From assembly GCA_003133815.1 (NCBI GenBank), contig PKZR01000159.1, positions 6,379-15,706 on the forward strand: 9,328 bases of DNA. The letters run 5' to 3'. How positions within the stretch are numbered: the first letter of the stretch is position 1; the number at the start of each line of letters is the position of its first letter. Positions 1-4,774 of the stretch are shown here, piece after piece. This DNA comes from Limisphaerales bacterium (lineage in GTDB: Bacteria > Verrucomicrobiota > Verrucomicrobiia > Limisphaerales > UBA11358). Under the pieces are notes generated by a model. That model ran no database searches. It was not told the origin of the DNA and saw only the letters and a program-made list of their open reading frames with translations. The position numbers and the translations under genes were made by a program.

Positions 1-185
1 AACGGCAGGCCGCAATGCTCGCAGAACGGCGGGCGGATAAAGCGGACCTGCGACCAGCATTTGGGGCAGACGAAGCCGGTTTTGGCCGTGGCCCGTTCCG
101 TTTCGCAAATCCGGCAAATCTCGGGATAAAAAAATCCCAGCCCGGTGTTGAGCCAGCTTTGGATTGGTGCGGCAATCGCACTCAT
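1..185 (-). CDS. ComF-family protein, N-terminal zinc-ribbon part (partial, runs off the left edge)
   Basis: Only the first 61 codons are present; the phosphoribosyltransferase-like part expected in ComF proteins lies outside the window. Reading from the ATG at 185 down to 1, the protein has three CxxC pairs (C24/C27, C40/C43, C55/C58). They sit in the order and spacing of the ComF double zinc ribbon: an FFYPEICRICE segment, then FVCPKCW, then FIRPPFCEHCGLP. In the family this N-terminal zinc module precedes a phosphoribosyltransferase fold, and members are linked to DNA uptake in competent bacteria, although in most bacteria the role is unproven. An AGGA lies 7 bases before the ATG, one of the few good Shine-Dalgarno matches in the window, and supports this start. 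The gene is divergent from everything to its right. The assignment is fairly secure at family level; the function is inferred. Confidence 0.85.
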   Translation of the reverse strand, partial: MSAIAAPIQSWLNTGLGFFYPEICRICETERATAKTGFVCPKCWSQVRFIRPPFCEHCGLP

Positions 186-253
186 TCTGGAATCCTGAAC
201 CTTGCGCCGCCAAAAGCAAATCGCAAAATAACTTGATTTTTTCAAAAATTCAG

Positions 254-275
254 CCGGAACAATTGCCCGTTCCGG
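254..275. terminator. Perfect 7-bp inverted repeat, possible bidirectional terminator
   Basis: CCGGAAC at 254-260 pairs exactly with GTTCCGG at 269-275 around an 8-base loop. A G-T and an A-T pair (253/276, 252/277) can extend the stem outward. On the plus strand it is followed by TTGTTTT, and on the minus strand by a short T run (ATTTTT), so it looks like a weak rho-independent terminator in either direction. No gene reads into it from the left, and on the minus strand it lies about 70 bases before the comF-like start. There it would be a leader structure or would shield comF from upstream transcription. Confidence 0.35.
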
Positions 276-287
276 TTGTTTTCCTTG

Positions 288-308
288 GGCCGATACGCTG
301 CGTCGGCC
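288..308. repeat. GC-rich 6-bp inverted repeat next to the first hairpin
   Basis: GGCCGA at 288-293 is the exact reverse complement of TCGGCC at 303-308, with a 9-base loop. There is no T tract on the plus side, so it is not a classical terminator. It lies 12 bases right of the 254-275 hairpin and could stack with it in a leader RNA. I assign no function. Confidence 0.3.
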
Positions 309-376
309 TTGGGGGCTCGTCCGCAATGATCGACGGGGGCAGCCGCTCCGCCTCAACAGCTAATGGAGCAGAAATA

Positions 377-418
377 TTTACCACCGGGCATGGAGATGGG
401 CAGGTAAAAATTACCTGC
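377..418 (+). promoter_or_regulatory. Two mutually exclusive hairpins (attenuator-like geometry)
   Basis: GCAGGTAA at 400-407 pairs perfectly with TTACCTGC at 411-418 across a 3-base loop. The segment GGTAAA at 403-408, which overlaps the left arm, could instead pair with TTTACC at 377-382. The two structures exclude each other, as in attenuators and some riboswitches. There is no T tract directly after the second hairpin, the nearest plus-strand start is 280 bases away, and I recognise no ligand-binding consensus. The base pairing is certain; a regulatory role is a guess. Confidence 0.25.
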
Positions 419-438
419 TAATTCTAATAGTCGGTCAG

Positions 439-501
439 GGAATCGGTATCTTCCCGCATCGAATCGGTCGGTTCGCATGTCGAGTCGGTCGGTTCAGCGG
501 T
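439..501. repeat. Degenerate 21-bp direct repeat, about three units
   Basis: Units start at 439, 460 and 481. Units two and three match at 16 of 21 positions and share TCGGTCGGTTC; the first unit is weaker (about 13 of 21). A spacing of 21 bp is two helical turns, so the copies would lie on the same face of DNA, as expected for repeated protein-binding sites upstream of a promoter. The nearest downstream gene is the ankyrin gene at 697. No known operator is recognised. Confidence 0.4.
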
Positions 502-696
502 GCATTTTCTTGAAAAAACGCCGATTTGCTGGGGTTTTGCTTTAAAGTGAAGTTTGACCCTTGGCCGAAACCGTTGCCGGGGAGGTTTTTCTAGGACAAT
601 CAAGACCGGCTAAGTAGGAAAAGTTTGAGCCGACTCTCGTCGGCTGCTACGAATTGCACGCTTGCCAATTTCCCGCAAAGGGACTATCCCCAAGCC

Positions 697-1287
697 ATGA
701 ATTGGAAGCTTGCCATAGTTGCACTGGTCACGTTGGTTTGGAGCTGTCTCGCCTTCTGCGGCGAGATTCACGACGCGGCTCAAAAGGGCGACTTGGAAAA
801 GGTCAAGGCGCTGCTTAAAGACAATGCTGAATTGGTTTTCAGCAAAGACGATGACGGCAATACGCCGTTGCACTCTGCTGTAAAGTTTGACCACAAGGAC
901 GTGGCGGAATTACTGCTGGCTCACAAGGCCGATGTGAATGCTAAGGGTAAGTGGAACATAACCCCTTTGTATTTGGCAGCAGGAAGTGGCCACAAGGAAG
1001 TAGTGGAATTACTGCTGGCCAACAAAGCCGATGTCAACGCAAGGGACAGCTATGAAGGCATGACGCCCTTGCACTGTGCGGCAGCTTTTGGCCACAAGAA
1101 CGTGGCGGAACTACTTTTGACCAATAACGCTGATGTTAATGCCACGAATAAAGTCGGTAACACACCATTGCGATTGGCAGAAATGGAACAAGCAAAAGTT
1201 AAAACAAAGAAACCGGTATCGCCAAACGGTGAAAAGGATCTGATTGACGTAGCTGAATTTCTGCGCCAGCACGGCGGCCACGAGTAA
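697..1287 (+). CDS. Secreted ankyrin-repeat protein
   Basis: This 196-residue protein opens with a signal peptide (MNWKLAIVALV..., hydrophobic to about residue 19, LAFCGE near the cut). A run of ankyrin repeats follows. A capping helix pair lies at about 23-50 (EIHDAAQKGDLEKVKALL). Canonical TPLHxA...HKxVxELLLxxxADVNA units lie at about 54-84, 87-117 and 121-150, and a fourth, interrupted repeat runs to the end. Ankyrin stacks bind other proteins, so a periplasmic or surface binding role is likely; the partner is unknown. I chose the ATG at 697 because it begins the signal peptide. A TTG at 625 in frame would bury the signal. AAGGGA lies 13 bases upstream. The second and third repeats are near-identical in DNA 99 bases apart (901-940 against 1000-1039), pointing to recent duplication. 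The gene has no functional tie to its neighbours. Confidence 0.88.
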   Translation: MNWKLAIVALVTLVWSCLAFCGEIHDAAQKGDLEKVKALLKDNAELVFSKDDDGNTPLHSAVKFDHKDVAELLLAHKADVNAKGKWNITPLYLAAGSGHKEVVELLLANKADVNARDSYEGMTPLHCAAAFGHKNVAELLLTNNADVNATNKVGNTPLRLAEMEQAKVKTKKPVSPNGEKDLIDVAEFLRQHGGHE

Positions 1288-1356
1288 TTAAATTTTCACC
1301 GGACGTTCTTCCCTTCGCGCCTCGACAATGGCGGATTTTTTCCTAAATTGTCAGGA

Positions 1357-2145
1357 ATGTCTTTGTCGTCTCAACCGCTGGTCATTGCCGGACGAACGTT
1401 CCGGTCGCGCCTCATCATGGGCACCGGCAAGTTCTCGTCGCCGGAGGCCATGCGCGACGCGCTCGCCGCCAGCGGCGCGGAAATGGTCACCGTGGCCCTG
1501 CGCCGCGCGGACTTGAGCGGGAAAAATGATCCGTTCGCAAACATTCTTGAATTTATTGACCCGAAGAAATATCTGCTTCTGCCCAACACCAGCGGCGCTA
1601 TGAACGCGGAGGAAGCCGTACGCCTCGCGCGCCTCGCCGTCGCCGCCGGTCTGCCGCGCTGGGTGAAACTCGAAATCCATCCCGACCCGCGCTATCTGCT
1701 GCCCGACCCGATTGAAACTTTTCGCGCGGCGGAAATTCTGGTGAAGGAGGGTTTCACGGTGCTGCCATATATTAATGCCGACCCGGTGCTGGCGAAACGG
1801 TTGCAGGACATCGGCGTGGCGACGGTGATGCCGCTGGGTTCGCCCATCGGCTCGAACCGCGGCATCCAGACGCGCGACCAAATTAGGATAATAATTGAGC
1901 AAGCAACCGTTCCCGTTGTCGTAGATGCTGGACTCGGCGCGCCAAGCCACGCCGCCGAGGCAATGGAATTGGGCGCGGACGCGGCGCTGGTGAACACCGC
2001 CATCGCCGTGGCGAGCGATCCAAACAAGATGGCCGTCGCGTTCAAGATGGCCGTGGAGGCGGGGCGCGCGGCGTTTGAATCCGGTCTGGGTTCAACGCAG
2101 GAAACCGCGAGCGCCACGAGTCCGTTGACGGCGTTTCTAAATTAA
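1357..2145 (+). CDS. thiG: Thiazole synthase ThiG
   Basis: ThiG makes the thiazole phosphate of thiamine in the cytoplasm from 1-deoxyxylulose-5-phosphate, dehydroglycine and the ThiS thiocarboxylate. The 262-residue protein has normal family length and runs PLVIAGRTFRSRLIMGTGKF, TVALRR (46-50), WVKLEI, LLPDPIET, MPLGSPIGS, VVVDAGLGAPS and MELGADAALVNTAIA. Lys104 in VKLEI is the residue expected to form the imine with the sugar substrate, and MPLGSPIGSNRG is the phosphate-binding region. The ATG at 1357 is preferred because family members start just before PLVIAG. An AGGA abuts it too closely to act as a ribosome site, and a TTG at 1348 would add only three residues. No thiS, thiF, thiH or thiO is adjacent and no Thi-box riboswitch is visible upstream, so the sulfur-carrier partner must be encoded elsewhere. 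It heads the co-directional run ending with lipA. Confidence 0.96.
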   Translation: MSLSSQPLVIAGRTFRSRLIMGTGKFSSPEAMRDALAASGAEMVTVALRRADLSGKNDPFANILEFIDPKKYLLLPNTSGAMNAEEAVRLARLAVAAGLPRWVKLEIHPDPRYLLPDPIETFRAAEILVKEGFTVLPYINADPVLAKRLQDIGVATVMPLGSPIGSNRGIQTRDQIRIIIEQATVPVVVDAGLGAPSHAAEAMELGADAALVNTAIAVASDPNKMAVAFKMAVEAGRAAFESGLGSTQETASATSPLTAFLN

Positions 2146-2152
2146 TCTTTAG

Positions 2153-2175
2153 AGCCACAGATTTTCACAGATGAA
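2153..2175. repeat. Half-copy of the 10-bp-unit CCACAGAT/CCACGAAT repeat
   Basis: AGCCACAGAT (2153-2162) is followed by TTTCACAGAT (2163-2172), so CACAGAT recurs exactly 10 bases apart. This matches the unit structure of the larger element at 4675-4760, and similar CCACAGATTTCACAGAT strings are familiar intergenic repeats in verrucomicrobial and some other genomes. It fills the short gap between thiG and hldA and ends only 5 bases before the hldA ATG, so it forms the ribosome-binding region, with no Shine-Dalgarno motif. Confidence 0.5.
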
Positions 2176-2180
2176 ATAAC

Positions 2181-3191
2181 ATGAGTGCAAAACAATTATC
2201 CGCATCGCGCGCCCGGCAGATTTTGTCCGCCGCGACAAAAACCCGCGTGCTCGTCCTCGGCGACGTGATGCTCGACCAGTTCATCTGGGGCGGCGTGTCG
2301 CGCATCTCGCCGGAAGCGCCGGTGCCCGTCGTGGATTTCGAGCGCGAGAGCTTCATGCCCGGCGGCGCGGCGAACGTCGCGCGCAACCTGACCGCGCTTA
2401 ATGTTCCAACAAAAGTTTTTGGCGTTGTAGGAAAAGATGAATCAGCAAATCAACTTAAAAAATTACTTCTACAACAAAATGTTGATTGCGATGGATTGGT
2501 AACCAGTTCTGACCGCCACACCAGCGTGAAAACTCGTGTCATCGCCCACAAGCAACAAGTTTGTCGGATTGACCGTGAAACTCGTCGCCAATTATTGCCA
2601 CAGGAATGGAATCAATTATTGCCGTTAATCCGAAAGGATTTAGAAAAAGCTGACGCTTTAATTATTGGTGATTACGGCAAAGGCGTTGTTGACAATCAAT
2701 TGCTTGGTCAACTTAAACCATATCGAAAGAAAGCGGTTTGGTTAAGCTTCGATCCCAAGCCGGTTCATCATTTGAATTTGGACGGACTCTCGCTCATCAC
2801 GCCCAACCGCAAGGAAGCCTTTGAACTGGCGAATCTGCCGGACGAAACCAAAAACGCGAATCCACTCGCGGACAAGAATCTCATGCTCGTCGCGGAACGA
2901 TTGCTGAATGAATTGCGTCCGGCGGTTCTGCTCATCACCCTGGGCGAACTGGGAATGTTGCTCTGCCAGCGCGGGCAAAAGCCGTTTCACATCCCGACCG
3001 TCGCACAGGAAGTCTTCGATGTTTCCGGCGCAGGCGACACGGTCATCGCAACATTTACTTTGGCAATCGCCGCCGGAGCCTCTCCGATTGAGGCGGCGAT
3101 TTTGTCGAATCACGCCGCTGGAATTGTGGTCGGCAAAATCGGCACAGCGACAACCAGCGCGCAAGAATTGCTCGCAAGTTTTAATCCGTAG
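2181..3191 (+). CDS. hldA: D-glycero-beta-D-manno-heptose-7-phosphate kinase (monofunctional, PfkB family)
   Basis: This enzyme phosphorylates D-glycero-D-manno-heptose-7-phosphate at C1, a step toward ADP-heptose for the LPS inner core. The 336-residue protein matches the N-terminal half of HldE/RfaE: VLVLGDVMLDQFIWG, RISPEAPVPVV (41-51), the first PfkB signature GGAANVARNL (61-70), GDYGKGVV (163-170), ITPNRKEAFEL and the second signature DVSGAGDTV (280-288), with Asp286 as the expected catalytic base. It ends after the kinase fold. The cytidylyltransferase half of bifunctional HldE (about 470 residues) is absent, so the nucleotidyltransferase must be separate. The start is fixed by the stop of thiG 35 bases upstream and by family length. 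Codons 73 to about 190 (2397-2750) are strongly AT-rich while both flanks are GC-rich, although the protein stays family-like throughout. Related PfkB sugar kinases are possible, but RISPEAPVPVV is typical of heptose kinases. Confidence 0.92.
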   Translation: MSAKQLSASRARQILSAATKTRVLVLGDVMLDQFIWGGVSRISPEAPVPVVDFERESFMPGGAANVARNLTALNVPTKVFGVVGKDESANQLKKLLLQQNVDCDGLVTSSDRHTSVKTRVIAHKQQVCRIDRETRRQLLPQEWNQLLPLIRKDLEKADALIIGDYGKGVVDNQLLGQLKPYRKKAVWLSFDPKPVHHLNLDGLSLITPNRKEAFELANLPDETKNANPLADKNLMLVAERLLNELRPAVLLITLGELGMLLCQRGQKPFHIPTVAQEVFDVSGAGDTVIATFTLAIAAGASPIEAAILSNHAAGIVVGKIGTATTSAQELLASFNP

Positions 3192-3240
3192 CCGTCAATG
3201 TGAATCGGCGGACATTCCGCATTTTCACATATGCGGCTAC
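3188..3240. repeat. Symmetric 53-base imperfect palindrome over the hldA stop
   Basis: GTAGCCG (3188-3194) pairs with CGGCTAC (3234-3240), ATGTGAA (3198-3204) with TTCACAT (3224-3230), and GCGG (3208-3211) with CCGC (3217-3220), leaving a 5-base loop. The stems of 7, 7 and 4 pairs are separated by two symmetric 3x3 internal loops. The first arm includes the hldA stop codon and the last arm ends 9 bases before the panB ATG. No T tract follows on the plus side, so termination is unlikely. A mobile REP-like palindrome or an mRNA-stabilising hairpin between cistrons fits better. Confidence 0.55.
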
Positions 3241-3249
3241 AAGCAAAAA

Positions 3250-4020
3250 ATGAATTCAGGCAAAATCACCGTCGAGATGATTCACGCGATGAAAAGTCGC
3301 GGCGAAAAAATTGCCGCGCTGACGGCTTATGATTTTCCGATGGCGAAGCTGCTCGACGAGGCGGGCGTGCCGCTGCTGCTGGTCGGCGATTCTCTCGGCA
3401 TGGTCGTTCTCGGTCATCCTGACACGACTCATGTGACGATGGCGGAAATGGAGCATCACGTCCGCGCCGCCGCGCGCGCGAAACCAAATGCGCTGCTTGG
3501 CGCGGATCTGCCGTTTAAAAGCTACGAGACGGTTTCCAGCGCCGTTGAAAATGCCAAACGGCTGGTGGCCGCGGGCGCGGAATTTGTGAAGGCCGAAGGC
3601 GGGCGGGAAATTCTGCCGCAGGTCCGCGCCATTGCTTCAGCGGGAATTCCATTGATGGGACATCTGGGGATGCTGCCGCAGCACGTCCTTGAAGAGGGCG
3701 GCTATCGCATCAAGGGCAAGATTGAATCGGAACAACAACGGCTGCTCGAAGATGCAAGGCTTCTGGCGGATGCGGGCGCTTTCGCGATTGTCCTGGAACT
3801 TGTCACGCCGCCGGTCGCAAAACTAATTTCCGAAAAGATTTCCATCCCCACAATCGGCATCGGCAGCGGCGACGATTGCGACGGACAGATATTGGTGACG
3901 CCGGATTTGGTCGGTTTGTTCCCGTGGTTCACGCCGCGTTTTGTAAAACCGAAGGCGAATTGCGCTGCGGAAATCAAGACGGCGGTTGCAGCGTGGAAAG
4001 ATTCCCTGCAACAAAAATAG
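3250..4020 (+). CDS. panB: 3-methyl-2-oxobutanoate hydroxymethyltransferase PanB
   Basis: PanB transfers a hydroxymethyl group from 5,10-methylene-tetrahydrofolate to 2-oxoisovalerate, giving ketopantoate, the first committed step toward pantothenate and CoA. The 256-residue protein has normal length. Family blocks appear in order: ITALTAYD-like IAALTAYDFPMAK, LLLVGDSLGMVVLGH, ADLPF, FVKAEGG, MGHLGMLPQ, IVLELVTP and IPTIGIGSG. Asp47 and Asp86 are the expected magnesium ligands, and Lys114, Glu116 and Glu183 match the active-site residues of the E. coli enzyme with a shift of two. The ATG at 3250 begins just before the conserved KITV segment. The open frame extends far upstream in hldA, but that part is antifamily and is rejected. 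There is no Shine-Dalgarno motif, only an A-rich stretch. panC and panD are not in the window. Confidence 0.97.
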   Translation: MNSGKITVEMIHAMKSRGEKIAALTAYDFPMAKLLDEAGVPLLLVGDSLGMVVLGHPDTTHVTMAEMEHHVRAAARAKPNALLGADLPFKSYETVSSAVENAKRLVAAGAEFVKAEGGREILPQVRAIASAGIPLMGHLGMLPQHVLEEGGYRIKGKIESEQQRLLEDARLLADAGAFAIVLELVTPPVAKLISEKISIPTIGIGSGDDCDGQILVTPDLVGLFPWFTPRFVKPKANCAAEIKTAVAAWKDSLQQK

Positions 4021-4068
4021 CTTCACCTGCCCGAAACATTTTGCGAGGCAACGGTGTTGGAATTAAGG

Positions 4069-4431
4069 ATGAAATTTATCTGGATCATTTTTCTGATCGC
4101 ACTGGCCGCAGGCGGCTGCATGACGCACTCAAAGGCCAGAGCGCAGGAGCAGGCGGCTTTTCTGGCCGGCCAGAATGCGGCGTTGCAACAGCAGCAGGAG
4201 CAGGCTCCCAGCGTGACGATTGTCGGGCCGGTGCAATATCCGAAAGTGCCGTGGGTCGCGGGATTGACCCTGGCACAGGCCATCGCCACGGCGGATTATC
4301 TGGACTCGCGCGCGCCAAAACAAATCATCATCACGCGCGACGGCGAAAGCGCGACGCTGGATCCGAATGTTTTGTTGAACGGCGCAGTCGTGCCGCTGGA
4401 AGCCGGCGACGTGGTCGAACTCCGTCCTTAA
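4069..4431 (+). CDS. Small SLBB-like lipoprotein
   Basis: The 120-residue protein has a lipoprotein signal (MKFIWIIFLIALAAGGC, with Cys17 as the likely lipidated residue), a Gln/Ala-rich linker (about 24-47), then one compact domain (48-120). That domain reads VTIVGPVQYPKVPW, GLTLAQAIATADYL, QIIITRDGE and LEAGDVVELRP. This order (G-V-x-x-P strand, a helix after TL, an R-x-G strand, a final GD-V-V) is that of the SLBB fold, found in polysaccharide-export proteins and cobalamin-binding proteins. Here it stands alone, without a Poly_export domain. By inference it is anchored in a membrane facing the periplasm; ligand and role are unknown. A GTG at 4054 in frame has GAGG 6 bases upstream and would add MLELR; the ATG at 4069 gives a cleaner signal peptide. 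The stop is 12 bases before the glutaredoxin start, so the two are probably cotranscribed. Confidence 0.78.
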   Translation: MKFIWIIFLIALAAGGCMTHSKARAQEQAAFLAGQNAALQQQQEQAPSVTIVGPVQYPKVPWVAGLTLAQAIATADYLDSRAPKQIIITRDGESATLDPNVLLNGAVVPLEAGDVVELRP

Positions 4432-4443
4432 ATTTTGACGCAA

Positions 4444-4686
4444 ATGAAAATCCGTTTGTTCATCAAACCGTATTGCGGCTGGTGCCACAAGGCGATCCGC
4501 TGGCTCGACGACCACGACATCAAATATGAGAAGATTGACGTGATCGCGGACGAAGCAGGGTTTGCCGAAATGATACGCATTTCAGGCCAGGAGCTTGCGC
4601 CGGTGCTGGAGGTGGATGGCAAAGTGCTGGCGGATTTCGGCCCGGAAGAATTGCCGGAATTTTTTAAAAACTTGAACCACGAATAG
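4444..4686 (+). CDS. Glutaredoxin-family protein (CGWC)
   Basis: This 80-residue thioredoxin-fold protein has a first strand MKIRLFIKPY, the redox motif CGWC (Cys11, Cys14), a long helix, a second strand YEKIDVIAD and the cis-proline loop LAPVLEVDGKVLADF (Pro53). It closes with a short helix. It would reduce disulfides or glutathione-mixed disulfides, or handle metal or redox tasks, in the cytoplasm. It is shorter than many glutaredoxins but complete. The ATG at 4444 is preferred over the TTG at 4435, since the first strand begins at MKIRLF. No Shine-Dalgarno motif is seen. The gene follows the SLBB lipoprotein by 12 bases. Unusually, its last three codons and stop (Asn-His-Glu-stop) are read from the left arm of the repeat element at 4675-4760. 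The natural C-terminus may therefore have been replaced or extended by repeat insertion. Confidence 0.88.
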   Translation: MKIRLFIKPYCGWCHKAIRWLDDHDIKYEKIDVIADEAGFAEMIRISGQELAPVLEVDGKVLADFGPEELPEFFKNLNHE

Positions 4687-4760
4687 ATACGAACGGAATC
4701 CAATTCAACGCAGTTTGTTTTTCCAATTTTATTCGTGTTTATTGGTGTCCATTCGTGGTT
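4675..4760. repeat. Interspersed repeat built of 10-bp ATTCGTG units in inverted arms
   Basis: The left arm AACCACGAAT (4675-4684) is the perfect reverse complement of ATTCGTGGTT (4751-4760). The right side consists of three consecutive 10-base units: ATTCGTGTTT (4731), ATTGGTGTCC (4741) and ATTCGTGGTT (4751). The left side carries a second, decayed unit in opposite orientation (ACGAAC at 4689-4694). Strings such as TTCGTGTCCATTCGTGGTT are, from general knowledge, widespread intergenic repeats in verrucomicrobial genomes. The element occupies all but the last 14 bases of the gap before lipA and reaches into the glutaredoxin gene. Transcribed, it could form a hairpin with a long loop. Confidence 0.7.
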
Positions 4761-4774
4761 AAATAAAATTTGCA

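Larger units (their letters stand above)
186..696. other. 511-base non-coding gap between comF-like gene and ankyrin gene
   Basis: I find no credible gene here. The short open frames have no family resemblance and no ribosome site. The gap must hold the divergent leaders of the comF-like gene (minus) and the ankyrin gene (plus). It contains inverted repeats at 254-275, 288-308 and 400-418 and a degenerate 21-bp direct repeat at 439-501, each listed separately. TTGACC at 554-559 resembles a -35 box but has no acceptable -10 at a normal distance. I do not recognise any tRNA, tmRNA, SRP RNA or riboswitch consensus. Confidence 0.6.

Noticed and set aside
300..360. Possible tmRNA or SRP RNA, because of GGGGGCTCG and GACGGGGGC strings
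   Set aside because: The expected tmRNA tRNA-like ends and tag frame, and the SRP GGAA tetraloop region, are not present.
164..421. Short plus-strand open frame (85 codons) in the left gap
   Set aside because: No family match, no ribosome site, and it crosses the comF-like start and several hairpins.
554..602. Promoter for the ankyrin gene with TTGACC as -35
   Set aside because: No acceptable -10 hexamer lies 15-19 bases downstream.
1288..1356. TPP riboswitch before thiG
   Set aside because: The 69-base gap is too short and lacks the CTGAGA core of the Thi-box.
1351..1950. Minus-strand open frame (199 codons) opposite thiG
   Set aside because: It is a shadow of the well-supported thiG frame and shows no recognisable motif.
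2908..3249. N-terminal extension of panB reading into hldA
   Set aside because: The extension overlaps hldA in another frame and is Arg/Ser-rich. PanB proteins start near the KITV segment, so the ATG at 3250 is correct.
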